From contig OV121086.1 in the NCBI GenBank assembly GCA_921293015.1, positions 33,851,194 through 33,915,193 on the forward strand: a DNA stretch of 64,000 nt. Reading direction: 5' to 3'. The notes beneath the pieces are model-generated. The model did no database searches, was not told the DNA's origin, and saw nothing but the letters and a program-made list of their open reading frames with translations. Made by a program: the position numbers and the translations under genes. This DNA is from Phorcus lineatus (taxonomy: Eukaryota > Mollusca > Gastropoda > Trochida > Trochidae). This document shows positions 25,014 to 36,235 of this stretch, piece by piece; the first letter of the stretch is position 1, and each line of letters begins with the position of its first letter.

Positions 25014-26867
25014 TTTATCAGGACGTGACAGAGGACGGGTAGTCTTGCTTCATGACTGTCTCTGGAATATGAACTTTTGCTAAAGTCTTCCTTCGGCAAG
25101 TCAAGACTTTACAAATTAGCAATAAAAAATAAGCATTTGAAAATATCGCCTTATTTTTCAGACAAGTATCAGAATAATTAAAGTCCAAAAATATGTAAAC
25201 TTTTAACATCACTGCACGAATTTATAGATTTAACAGGCAGATTTGCAAAATCAAGCATGTAATATTTAATGAATAATCCGTTGTATGTAAAATATTTAAT
25301 ATACTACCAAGTATACACATATCGATAAGAAGCACATAAAATATGAAAAGTGAGCCACCGGTCGTGCAAGTCATGTCTTTCAATATCAAATCTATCAGTT
25401 GTTTCTGTACAAGTACGAAAAGGGCAGAATGATTCAACGGTAATCTACACATTTGAAATCAAATGCAAGGTCCTGAATAACGAATATACAAAATTTATAA
25501 TAAAACATATGTAATGCAATTGACATTTTATATGACAGCAGTGTGAATAAGCTTTCTTTTACTTATATCTAATAATCTATAAAATTCAACTTATACCTCC
25601 TTTCGTTTACGATAAGATACGAGTCAGGATAAAGGATACTAGTTGTGATACAACAAATGGTTAGCTGCATAAAAGCTAAAAATGTTACAGGGAGTATTTA
25701 CTCCGAATTTATTTCATTTTGTCTGTTTTCAGGTTGTTAAATCTGAAAAAAATGTAATCGTAGGCCTTTTATGTACAAACTCATTAGATATTATACACGA
25801 ATGTATATACGAACTTTGCAACTTGCTTACCATTTTATATGCACGGAATTTATATGTACATATTCTCCTGATAATTAACATGGAATAACCACTATCTTTA
25901 TTATTATTAAGGTCAATAGTTAGAAAAAATGTGTGTGATAAATAGTTTCAAAATTTTCCTTTTTTTCATTACAACTCATTTCATCTGTCGCAAATATAGA
26001 CATAATGGATATATCCTAAACCCAAAAAAAACTCGCGCGTCGGACTCCACATTGCTAAGTGAGACATATTCTTTACAATTCGCTACGATCTTTCTCGGGT
26101 AGGTATGCGCGATCACGATCGCAGTAAATAGCGGTTAATATGGCCTCCTCACGGAGCCCTCATACCTGGTCGAAAGGTGAGAATAGGTGTTGCAAACCGA
26201 GACTTGTATCAAAGGTAGTGTCTGGGCTCTCTAGACTTGATATGTTTTTTATAAATTAAAAAAGACATTAAGTATGTTTCAGAGTTTCGCATGGTCTTAG
26301 ATATATACCTAGCCAAAATAAAATTTGTCCTCCGTAATGTTCAAATGATATCGGTGAACTATCATTTTTATCCATTAAATGCCAATATGACTTGTTTAAA
26401 TTGATAACCCATAAACGGCTAAATAAATCTTAAGACGTCGAAATTCTACGTCCCGTTTACACTTGAAGACTAGTTATGCGATTTACCAAACACTATCAAC
26501 CCTTAGTGTTTATGTGTAAACTTTAAATAAGTTTCCAAAATTACGTTTTAGTCATTAGAGCGTGCCATTTTCCCGTTTTCGATCACAATTCACTATTAAT
26601 TTACACTGTACTGAACTGGTAGGCATTAACATGATAATGTTTGCAATGCATTTTATTATCAATATGACAAGGTTCTAAAATACTGCTTTTAAAATTCAAA
26701 GTATAAAAGCATTTAATTCGTCTATAAGATACATTGTGTAGGCACGTATTCACTAATACAATAAATAAAAGCGTTCACATGTTACGTTTTTAATCCATTA
26801 TAAAAGATCTCTGATTGTATTTACTAACGTTACAAATTTTCAAAAGATTGATTAAAATTTAATTAAA
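25014..26867. other. AT-rich DNA, no gene seen
   Basis: A small GC-richer patch with CpGs lies at about 26030-26240. No open frame with signature and no repeat recognised. Confidence 0.55.
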
Positions 26868-27060
26868 GGTAAGGTGAATTTGGGTTTAACGCCGTTTTCA
26901 AAAGTATTTCACTTGTATAACGGCTTATAGTATTAAAGCAGGGAGAAAGCCCGAAACACCACTGTGGCTTATGCAATGCGGTGAAAACTGCGGGCATCGA
27001 CTGGAACTAGCGAACCACAGGTGGTACTGCGCTGAAATTCAGTGTAGCAATGCATTCCCT
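26868..27060 (-). mobile_element. Truncated SINE copy lacking the tRNA-like head
   Basis: Closely follows the left two-thirds of the SINE at 27535-27861: GTTTAACGCCGTTTTCAA, CAGGGAGAAAGCCC, GTGGTACTGCGCTGAA and CAGTGTAGCA occur in the same order. It stops before the tRNA-related part, as expected of a 5'-truncated retroposed copy in minus orientation. No target duplication found. Confidence 0.85.
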
Positions 27061-27523
27061 TTATGAAACTGTGAATCAATAAAACAAAAATCTTCAAATG
27101 TCTGTGAAATATTCACATATTGGAATATAAATACATGCAGTTCCGCCATTGAAAACTGCATGCATTTCATTTCTATGCTTAGTAAATGGTAATATAAAGA
27201 TTACATATATATATGTTAAAATTACATCAATATCAGATTGCTATGTAGACATAAGAATGAAACCTAAATTTGTTTTAAGTACACACGTCATCTATGTGAC
27301 TTAACAGTCCTACAGATGTATTTCAACATTCTCTCTGAAAGAACAAAGGATTAAGTATTTACATAAAACAACTACATAGACCATGATTATTTCTTCAAAT
27401 ATAGGTTAATCAACAAAGCTCCACAATAATACCATTGGAACAGAACAAACATCTTTATCGAAGCACTTAAAACACACACAAAATAAGATTTTAATGTAAC
27501 GCAACATTCTGTATAAATGAAAA
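27061..27523. other. AT-rich spacer between SINE copies
   Basis: Nothing recognised. Confidence 0.5.
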
Positions 27524-27534
27524 CCTACATTAAG
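27524..27534. repeat. SINE target-site duplication, left copy
   Basis: CCTACATTAAG, identical to 27862-27872. Confidence 0.9.
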
Positions 27535-27861
27535 GTGAGGTGAGGTGAGTTGGTGTTTAACGCCGCTTTCAAGATTACTTCACTTATATCACGGCTGCTA
27601 GTATTATTGCAGGGAGAAAGCCCCCAACACAATTGTGGCTATGCATTGCGGTGAAACCTGCGAGCATCGGCTGGAACTAGCAAACCATGGGTGGTACTGC
27701 GCTGAATTTCAGTGTAGCATTGCACCCAAACCTGACTGCGTGTAGAACAGTTCTCTACTGCAGACAAAGTTGCCGAGCCCCTGGCGGGATTCGAACCACG
27801 GACCTTCTGATCCGAAGCCGAACGCGCTAACCACTGCGCTATCCAGCCCTATCCCCCCCCC
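27535..27861 (-). mobile_element. Complete tRNA-derived SINE with 11-bp target duplication
   Basis: Read on the minus strand, the right end has a tRNA-like head: box A in TAGCGCAGTGGTTAGCGC, an anticodon-arm-like CTTCGGATCAGAAG and box B GGTTCGAATCC; the arm resembles tRNA-Arg with anticodon TCG. A body of about 200 bp follows, then a tail of CTCACC repeats. The flanks are identical, CCTACATTAAG at 27524-27534 and 27862-27872, so this is a target-site duplication and the insertion is intact. A run of C (G on the element strand) lies between the head and the duplication. Mobilised by a partner LINE; transcription by Pol III from the internal boxes is known for the class. Confidence 0.93.
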
Positions 27862-27872
27862 CCTACATTAAG

Positions 27873-28614
27873 AAAACAACAATAAAATTGTATAAACATA
27901 CATCAAGTATGTTTTAGGATATATTTAAGACAACAAGATGTTTTTCTTCAAAAATGAAAGACAACAAACAAGATAATAACATCATAATTGAATCACCTAC
28001 ATTTTCAGTAAATAGACTATAGGAGGCACAACCGGAGAAACTTCACGTTCATGTATTTCCGATATCACAATTCAAATTGCGTTTGGCAATTGCGTTTTTG
28101 CAAACATAGCTGTATTTGCACATTTTCACTAATTTACCAGATTACATATAAATGAGTCTTCGGCAAATCACGGAGTCTACGCTAGATAACTGGAGGTTAA
28201 AGCAAATAAATAGGCTCTCCCGGTTTACGGTAACTTTTCCTCATCTTCTATTCACGGCCGATCGCTCCAAAGCTAACAATTGGTGGTGTACGCCATAAAA
28301 TGCAAAACAGGCAGGCCCTAATGCATCGATATTGTTTTAGGACTCTGATTTATTTAGTGTTCGCGGGTGGCATATCCGAACCAGATATGTAGCAAGTTTT
28401 TTGGGAAGGAAATTAGCAGACGACAGCTGGAAAGAAGCAACATCAACCAATGATTATTTTCATTTAAGATTTGCTCTTCAAATGTGCAGAAAATATGTTC
28501 TCATGTTTCATTTTGATGTGAGCAAAACAGACACGTATCGAAAGGTTGTTTTTAAAAAATCATCCGACGTGTCTCTGTTTTTGTTTTGGAAAGCCAGACT
28601 TCACTCTCTTCGAA
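27873..28614. other. AT-rich DNA leading to a promoter-like site
   Basis: Less AT-rich after about 28150. An 81-codon open frame (28401-28646) shows no family signature and is left uncalled. Confidence 0.4.
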
Positions 28615-28618
28615 TGAC

Positions 28619-28658
28619 ACAATATGGCGGATCTCGTTCTCTCTGAAGTCTCGCGGGA
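28619..28658. promoter_or_regulatory. YY1-type site and TCTCGCGGGA motif
   Basis: CAATATGGCGGA (28620-28631) and TCTCGCGGGA (28649-28658, one mismatch from the TCTCGCGAGA promoter element) are 17 bp apart. Both are typical of TATA-less promoters, and their close pairing makes a promoter plausible. Confidence 0.4.
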
Positions 28659-29543
28659 TCTCATATGGATGTAAACATAAACACAGCTATACAGCTTCAT
28701 AGACTACATACTGGTATGTGAGTTAGTATGGTGTTAAAAACATCAAATTAGTCGTCTGGAATCAGTTTTGTGAGACAGACACTTCTTGTTTTTTGCTACC
28801 AACGGAAAAGTGTAAAATACCAAATTTGTCATTAGGGAAAACAGTGGTTCTTATTTCCAGATTTAAACGGCGCCTACATGCAGGGAATCCATGTTTTGGC
28901 GCCAATTTGCAGTGAAAGTCTAAATCACGTCGCCACCAGACTTAATTCCGATAATGCAAGAGTACCTACAAATCGAGAATTTTTGATAAAATTTATCAAA
29001 CCTTAACAATAGTAATCGAAAATCATTGTTTCGAATATCACAATTCGATACAACAGCAAAATAGAAAGAATATATCAGTCAAAGTTTATACTAATGAAGA
29101 CAAACACCCCAGTATGTACAACAGAGAGGAAGTGATTTCCATCTGTACTGCAAAAGTTGATGTGTAAACAATGATCAATAAACTCGTTCGCATTCTTGCA
29201 ACATGTAAATTCAATAATTGCGGTTACTTTAATTTCTTGGGAGGTTTGCTTAGAACACTTTCTTCAGATTTTGAAAGATATTCAGCGTTAACATCATCAT
29301 ATATCATATTCATATAGAGTTACTTATGGTCCGTTTTTCTTTATAGAATTGAGAGCGTAAAATTAGAGTAACCAATATCCATTAATGGATTTAATGGATT
29401 TTTAAAGTTCGGACATTATAATTTTACCTTAATCATATCAAACACATATTAAAAAGCGGAATACAATGTGATATAATTACTTTTTTAAATGTGGCAATGC
29501 GGGACACCTATGTCAGAAACAGTTGGTGATAACGATTCCTATA

Positions 29544-29606
29544 CGACGCTACACGTGTTTAATAAGTGAAATAGTGTTGAAAGCACGTTAAACCCCAACT
29601 CACACT
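29544..29606 (+). mobile_element. Short SINE tail fragment, plus orientation
   Basis: The minus strand reads GTGAGTTGGGGTTTAACG and then CTTTCAACACTATTTCACTT, matching the tail end of the SINE at 27535-27861 but in the opposite direction. Only about 60 bp remain. Confidence 0.65.
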
Positions 29607-30144
29607 AACAACGTTGACGTAATTTTACATAACTATGTACATAAAACTGTACAGTGAAACATTGATAAAATATAACTGACAGTATTTTCAGAACTGTTCT
29701 CGAAACAATCTACTACACTTAAGACTGATACACTGACGCAGATAAATTATCAGTTTCGAAAATAAGTTTAATCAAACAAGTTTTGCACATTCACCTAAGA
29801 AACGATGTTTATCATATCAATGATAAAAATTGAATATGAAAAAATACCTCAATGCTTTTTTTTGAAAAGTTATCAACATGTAGCCTTTTGGACTGTCAAT
29901 TTATTGAAAACTAAAACAAAGTCACGTATTACCACATGGATATAAGAATGGATATTTAGCACCTTAATTCTATTGAATTGCAAAAAAAACTAAAACAAAA
30001 ATCTTACATAACCTTTGCACTACACACAGAAAGCAAAATATATGCAGCTATGATATAACAAACATTTTCATTTCGTATCAACGTTTAACAATAGCAAAGA
30101 TGTAGCAGGTTAAGTATTCTTTGTCTAGGTACAATCTGAACGCG

Positions 30145-30535
30145 CAGGTAGGTAATCAGCAGGTAACATGCTAGGTATACAAAACATAGCCAGATAGCAT
30201 TTGAAAAGTACACATGTGACGAAAGGAAAATACTGGAGAGGTCGGCCATTGTTAGAATTTCCCCTCTGGCGAGAAAGGTCCGGGCTTTCAGCGTTCTCTC
30301 ACCTTTACCTCCAATTAAAGCAGCTCCAGCGTCACATTTCACACCTGGAGTCGACAAAGACTTACCTGGAAAATGTTTGCATTAAGATATACAGGTACAA
30401 TACGTTTCAAATCTATCTACTTTCCGTTGTTGACAAATGCTTGAAGGAGAGCGGAATGTGTGCGTATGTCATGGAGAAATAAATTATCATATGTTACCTG
30501 TGATAAATAATGTAATTGAACAGGTACATAACCTG
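30145..30535. promoter_or_regulatory. Cluster of CAGGTA/CAGGTG motifs
   Basis: CAGGTA on either strand at 30145, 30160, 30363, 30392, 30495 and 30521, CACCTG at 30342 and AACCTG at 30530: eight related sites in 390 bp, several with the extended ACAGGTAC or CAGGTAAC form. Random expectation for CAGGTR in this length is below one. May be an enhancer. Confidence 0.35.
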
Positions 30536-31329
30536 TTTGTTTCACTTTGAAGACATGCATTGTAATACCTTTATACATAAATCAGGGAATATCTAACTCA
30601 GCCTGATTAAACACTTATATCATGCTACCATGTGGTACACTATTTAAGGTGTACGTGGACCCATTTCACAAAGAAATCTGTAAATATCAACTTTGATTCC
30701 CTTTTAAAAATACATCGTTGCCACCTTAGTGATTTACGATCAAGAAGTCTTGGGCTAACAAATACTTTCATTTTCAATATATCCTCAAAGTTTACATTTT
30801 TAAAATTTAGTTCTTGTTTATTTTGCTTTAAGAATTAAATATGTAATATCAAATTCATGTTTCTATGAAGTATATAGAACCTTGTAGGAATTTATCTCAA
30901 GTCACGGGAAATGTAGACAGGCTCTCTTTTTATGTGTTTATCTATTCCTCGAACAGTCGTTAAAGGTTAAACGTCGTTATCAATTTTACAGATGAGAAAT
31001 TTTAATGGTTTGAAATACAGTAAATTATTTTCTCTTCATTGATCGAACATTTTCGAAAGATTGGAAAGATTTTTTTTTCTCATGTCCAAAAACAAATTAA
31101 CAGGATTTACAGTCCAATAAGAAATAAAAATCATATAAAGTATTCAAAATTTAATTTACTGTAAAAAAAACAACAACAAACAAATCACTAATCTGTTGAA
31201 AACTCTCTGTATATGTAATTATAGCAGCTTTGGTGAGGAATGTACAAATCTATTATTTGTTAGCCAATTAGGAAGAAAAGTAGAAATCAAAGTAAAATTT
31301 AATCAACGTTGAAAAAGTAACACCTTGGC

Positions 31330-31560
31330 CGAGTCCCGTCTAATTACGTCTATAATTACCAGAAATACTTAGTGGTCTAAGTGGATTTATGGCAGCAATC
31401 GGGTCTTATCTGCCATTTATCGTGTTTGTAGATTCTTATTAAACACGCTCTCAACACGTGCAAGATTAGGTGCGCAACAATACCGAGAGACGGTTTATCT
31501 GGCGAACGTATATTACCCGATTACAAGGGTTTAAGACGCCTGCAAGGTGTGAAGTAGCTT
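31330..31560. promoter_or_regulatory. Possible conserved non-coding element with homeodomain-type sites
   Basis: Non-repetitive, balanced composition, with TCTAATTACG, TATAATTACC, TTTATGGC, CCATTTATCG and CCGATTACAAGG packed in about 200 bp. These resemble homeodomain, Cdx/Hox and Otx sites. No open frame. Judgement by appearance. Confidence 0.25.
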
Positions 31561-33179
31561 TTCCTTTGCCCTCAAATCAAAAAAGCCTTTCATCTGGCGT
31601 ACTGGGCTCTTGACTATGTGTTACCAAAGCGGTAAAGACGCTTAACATGTTGCGCTACCCAAAAGTGAAACCAGTCACTTCAACTGGGGTGGCGGAGTAA
31701 TCTGTGACGTCACTAAGAAGGTGATACGGCTCATAACCGTGTTTTCACGAGCTGGCACAGGTGTAGGTTTGAACCGACTTTCTGGATCGGGAATAACATA
31801 GATCTCGGTATTGTTGTATTTACATAGAAGCAAATGGCAATTAGAGTTTGGGAGCTTGAAGAGAAAATAGTGCACCTGTTGCTTCGAAGCGTACACAACG
31901 TTGGAACGAAAAGCCCACTACTTACGCTGAAAAGTGCAGATTTTTACATCATAACAGACCGAAATATGCCAAGACTTCAGATATGTATAAACACGAGAAG
32001 ATGTTCACATGAATCATACGAAGATCTTAAGTCTCAGCTGCGCGCCAACTGCAGTTGAAAGCGAGGCTACCTGATACGAAACACGGGTTCAATAAAGTGT
32101 ATTGGCTGCAGATGACCGTGCTTTCTTCGTTCTGAGAAGGTTTTTGTCAGAGCGGTTTATCATATGCCACTGTCTAATATTCACTAGTGATGTAAAAAAT
32201 ATGCCCGAAAAGCACAAAAACGCAGGGCTAAACATGTCCTCTTCAAGAGATCACAGAATCCTTGTTTTTCAGCTCCCTTTAATCATTACGATATGTTCCC
32301 ACCTAGTTTTGTTCCAGAGTCGTAAGCTGTTTGTATGCAGATGCGCCTGGCATTATCGGTACCCTTCAAGAGGGTAGTTACGAATTAACAGAAAATGCTA
32401 AGAAAATAACGATATTATTCCACCTAATTTGAATCGAGAGTCATAAAATTGTTTGTATACAAACTCTTCTGACATCCGTACTTCTGCCAGAAGGTTTTCC
32501 CGTTTTAATACCCCAGTCGGCAATTAACAGTTCTAGAAAAGGTTAGGATGGACAGGTCAAGTTAAAATCAAAGCAGTTCTAACCCCTCAAGTTACCAAGT
32601 TACAGTTCTTTTAGTGAAATTAACCATTTCAACATGCAGTGATAATATCCCATAATTACCATTTACAGTGAAAATGTCAGATATCACATTTCTGAATGTG
32701 AACTATTGGAGTCTACTCAATTTCTTCAAATGTTTAACAATTATGACTTTGACACAATGGAAATATCAACATTGACATAAACGTCTCATGATCAAATAAA
32801 CTGGGGTTGTTTAAAGTTTCGTCTGTATATTAAGCTAACATTAAGTGTCATCTCCGGTTACTGCTATTCAGGCCATTTTTTCAGATACCGAATTCTCAAG
32901 ATATATAGAATTAGAATTTTTAAGATGCTAAATCATATGTACGCGTAAACATAACTTCTGTAGCAAATGCGACATTTTGGTAAGGCAATTACGACGGTTT
33001 AAAGCCACAAAAGATACTATGATTAATAACCTATTCAAACCAAGCCTTCAAACGAGACGGAGTCCCATACCCTAACATGCATTGAATGCATGCATTTTAG
33101 CAACATAGTTGTAAGTGAAAACATTCACGTTTTTATATACATTGGGCAGTATATTAAATGTAGAGTCCAGTATCTCTAG
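31561..33179. other. Mixed unique DNA with one degenerate duplication
   Basis: Contains a degenerate tRNA-like stretch near 31640-31665 that is too weak to call, a perfect CRE TGACGTCA (31705-31712) and a two-copy repeat at 32285-32540. No gene seen. Confidence 0.45.
32285..32540. repeat. Degenerate two-copy tandem duplication, period about 120 bp
   Basis: CGATAT at 32289 and 32409 begins two similar runs: TCCCACCTA/TTCCACCTA, GAGTCGTAA/GAGTCATAA, TGTTTGTATGCA/TGTTTGTATACA, and AATTAACAG near each end. Confidence 0.6.
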
Positions 33180-33440
33180 GTAGAGGGCCAACATTGACTG
33201 CAGGTGTTCAAATACACGGGGCCGCTTTGGCGTTTAATTGCCAGGATTAGAAGATTAATACCATCTATTTGGCTGATAATCCGCGCAGGAGAGACGACGC
33301 GTTGTTGACTAGGTGCGCAAAGGTGGTGAAAGATTCGCACTACTCTTATGTTGACATGTCATCGCATTGAGACGGCAGTCTATCACGTTTTGCCAGCTCA
33401 TAGCTAATATTCGTCGTCTTGTCAACGCCTCGGGTACAAA
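33180..33440. promoter_or_regulatory. Possible conserved non-coding element
   Basis: Balanced unique DNA with TTTAATTGCC, GGATTAG, GATTAATACC and GATAATCCGC, that is, several Otx/Pitx-type TAATCC and homeodomain ATTA sites in about 50 bp. No open frame. Confidence 0.25.
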
Positions 33441-33720
33441 ATTAAACCATACTGTCGTTCGAATACGGCCTAAAGCACGTCGGGCTTTAATAAATGATAC
33501 AATATTTAATACTTGAGGGTGCTAGGCGAGAGAAAGGTTAGAGAATTAGGGTTTAGGATGGTTGGAGAGATTGCGCGCTTTGCTATAACCCTTTTCGTGG
33601 AGATAAGGCATGTATTACAGTTGTATATCTCGCAAACGCTAAGGGGGAAAAGGAGGGAGGGGGACGGATGTGATTTACTACAGTACGCGGGTCAAGGAGG
33701 AATCCACCCCGGGTAGGGTC
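33441..33720. other. Purine-rich G-rich tract
   Basis: The plus strand carries many GAGAG, GGGTTTAGG and GGGGGAAAAGGAGG runs. A G-quadruplex is conceivable, but spacing is irregular. The 67-codon open frame here is not convincing. Confidence 0.35.
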
Positions 33721-35449
33721 GAAGCTTCAAGATCACACTTACCCCGGCCCAGCGGCGCCATGTTTCAAGCGCGTTTCATCTACCCTTTATAACGCCTTTG
33801 TTCAGAAGTTGGTCCAACCATATGTTTCATTTCAAGATATGGCTCGGCCCAGCTGCAAGGGAATAAAATAGGGACGCTGAAAACGAAACTGTGTCGTGAA
33901 ACAAAAGTTGAATTGTTTTTGAATGATCGTTTATGCCATAATTTCTGTTTTTATAATCTGACATCACGTTTTGCAGGCTTTTGGTATGATAGTGCAAATG
34001 AACAAAAGGTGACAGGTTTGGCACTTAAAGCACTGATAACAAAGAATATTAAGTCTAAATCATTATATCTTCTATTTAATCAACATAGGAATATGCCTGG
34101 TGTCAAAATTAAAACAAAGTTTTAGCTGATAACCACTGGATGAACAAAAGAAACTTCGTCGTTTTTTGTACAAAAAAATAATTGTGAATTTATCAAAATA
34201 AATGATAATTGAAATCACGAGCTTAACTCAGTTATCAATTTACAAGCATCTATTACCCCTTCTGCTAATGCACTTCAATGTTAGCTAGATATTGGTAATT
34301 AGTAAAAATCGAAAAATGCATCAAATTCACTTGTTGATTAGGTACACCATTTGACCTAAAAAATGAGAATCGTGATGGTCAATAAAGAGCCAATTATATT
34401 TTTTGGCATAATTAATGAAAGTTTCTAATAAGCAACGTAAGAAATAATGAAAATACGATAATGTTGGAAATAAACCTTAACAAAACCACACAAATGTGGT
34501 TAGGAAATTTATTAACTTCAGTATTGATAGTGGTAGTGTAATTTGTAAACTCTAACATCCGAAAGACGCTGAATGGCTACATCGTTGTTCGATGTTAATG
34601 GCGATCGTATGTACTCTTATCAACATCCAAATGGATAAAAACGGCATTGCTTAACATACTAAATAACACTCCTTCATAAAACAACCGCACAACATAGAAG
34701 TGATATAACATACGAAATTACGAAGTTTAGCAGATCTGGTCCTAGCATGTGAATAGGAAATAAAACACAACACAACCAATGGATAAAACATATTTTTTTA
34801 AATAGGAAAAACATATAATAACAGATGAACAGAAAGAAAGACCGAAAGTGGAAACCTAGGTTATACTTTCCCGAATTGGGATTGGCAACTCCAAGCATGC
34901 CAAAGTAAAGGGTTTTGTCTAACTTATATACCGTGTATAAGATCATCAAAATGATGATATTTTACAATTTTATATCTGTAATGCTTTGACAAAGGTTATC
35001 TAGTTCACAATGAAAGCAAGGGCAGATTCGTCAAATGTTTACAAATGACAATGGACTAGATGCGATTGACATACTGAAACCGGTGACAGTTAGCACATTA
35101 ATAAATGTTTTATAGATATATCAAAAATGTTGCAAAATGTAATGTGGTGTCACTCATGCAGACGTATTATCATAAATTCACGCGAGGCAGCAGAATGCAC
35201 CTTAATGAAAACTGAACATGATCAAATCAATTATTGTAAAATATACATAACACAATATCTAGTACTAGGAAGTGTGCTGATTTAGAGGCGAGAGAGTTGT
35301 TGTTTTTTTATTCCATTCATAGTTAGAGCATTACAATGGATTAGATATATATAAAAAAATTGGGTGCATCGTCACAAACTTGTTTAGAACTTATTTTTTC
35401 TGAAAGAGAAACTGTTAGGTTAAATTCTAAGATTTGATAAGAAAACCTC
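33721..35449. other. AT-rich DNA, no gene seen
   Basis: Nothing recognised apart from low-complexity A/T runs. Confidence 0.55.
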
Positions 35450-35905
35450 AAACTTTCATATAAAACTTAGGCTACATATAAAATAAAACCTTCGAGGAGG
35501 TTATCATGGGGAAAAGCTATCAAACAGAACTTTCATATAAGACTTAGGCTACATATAAAATAAAACCTTCGAGGAAGTTATCATGGGGAAAAGCTATCAA
35601 ACAGAACTTTCATTTAGACTTAGGCTACATATAGAATAAAACCTTCGAGGAGGTTCTCATGGGGAAGAGCTATCAAACAGAACTTTCATTTAGACTTAGG
35701 CTACATATAAAATAAAACCTTCGAGGAGGTTATCATGGGGAAAAGCTATCAAACAGAACTTTCATTTAGACTTAGGCTACATATAGAATAAAACCTTCGA
35801 GGAGGTTATCATGGGGAAGAGCTATCAAACAGAACTTTCATTTAGACTTAGGCTACATATAAAATAAAACCTTCGAGGAGGTTGTCATGGGGAAGAGCTA
35901 TCAAA
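35450..35905. repeat. 76-bp tandem repeat, six copies
   Basis: The marker AGGCTACATATA occurs at 35469, 35546, 35622, 35698, 35774 and 35850, giving periods of 77, 76, 76, 76 and 76. Copies are nearly identical; the first two carry CATATAA(A/G)ACT where the later four have CATTTAGACT. Each unit contains AACCTTCGAGGAGGTT, which can form a short hairpin. Confidence 0.95.
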
Positions 35906-35970
35906 TAGGACAAGTCATCTCTAGGTATTAAATTATCCATTACTTACTGAGATTTTCCTTAATGACTATG

Positions 35971-35994
35971 ATAATAATAATAATAATAATAATA
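35971..35994. repeat. ATA microsatellite
   Basis: Eight uninterrupted ATA units directly before a SINE-like repeat. Confidence 0.9.
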
Positions 35995-36235
35995 GCATTC
36001 TTATACCGCGCATATATCCATGACAAAGCATGCTCAAAGCGCCATGAGTATTATTACCCTGGAGGGATAGTACTTTCGGTGCTGCCGATTAACAAGCGCT
36101 CCACGCGACCATATAGGTCCGTACCTCCCCCTTGTTCAGGTACCCATTTGTACAGCTGGGTGAACTGAGTGCAAAGTGGGTGAAGTGTCTTGCCCAGGGA
36201 CATAACACAGGATGAGACCCAAGTCACAAATTGGT
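35995..36235. mobile_element. SINE- or MITE-like interspersed repeat
   Basis: Contains GCTCAAAGCGCC, GGTCCGTACCTCCCCCTTG, ACAGCTGGGTGAACTGAG and GTGTCTTGCCCAGGGACA. This series resembles non-autonomous repeats known from many marine animals, which also often begin after an ATA tract. I saw neither a clear tRNA head nor target duplications, so the class is uncertain. Confidence 0.55.

Larger units (their letters stand above)
28659..31329. other. AT-rich DNA, no gene seen
   Basis: Contains a SINE tail fragment and a CAGGTA cluster, listed separately. Overlapping open frames on both strands at 30085-30482 have no signature. Confidence 0.5.

Noticed and set aside
27780-27850. tRNA-Arg gene on the minus strand
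   Set aside because: Box A, the anticodon-like arm and box B are present, but it is continuous with a SINE body and tail inside target duplications.
31600-31665. tRNA-like box A on the minus strand (GGGTAGCGCAACATGTTAAGCG-like)
   Set aside because: The accompanying box B is too degenerate for a confident SINE or tRNA call.
35450-35905. AGGAGG...ATG as a ribosome binding site with an 18-codon peptide
   Set aside because: Everything else points to an animal genome, where such signals do not work; the word is part of a tandem repeat.
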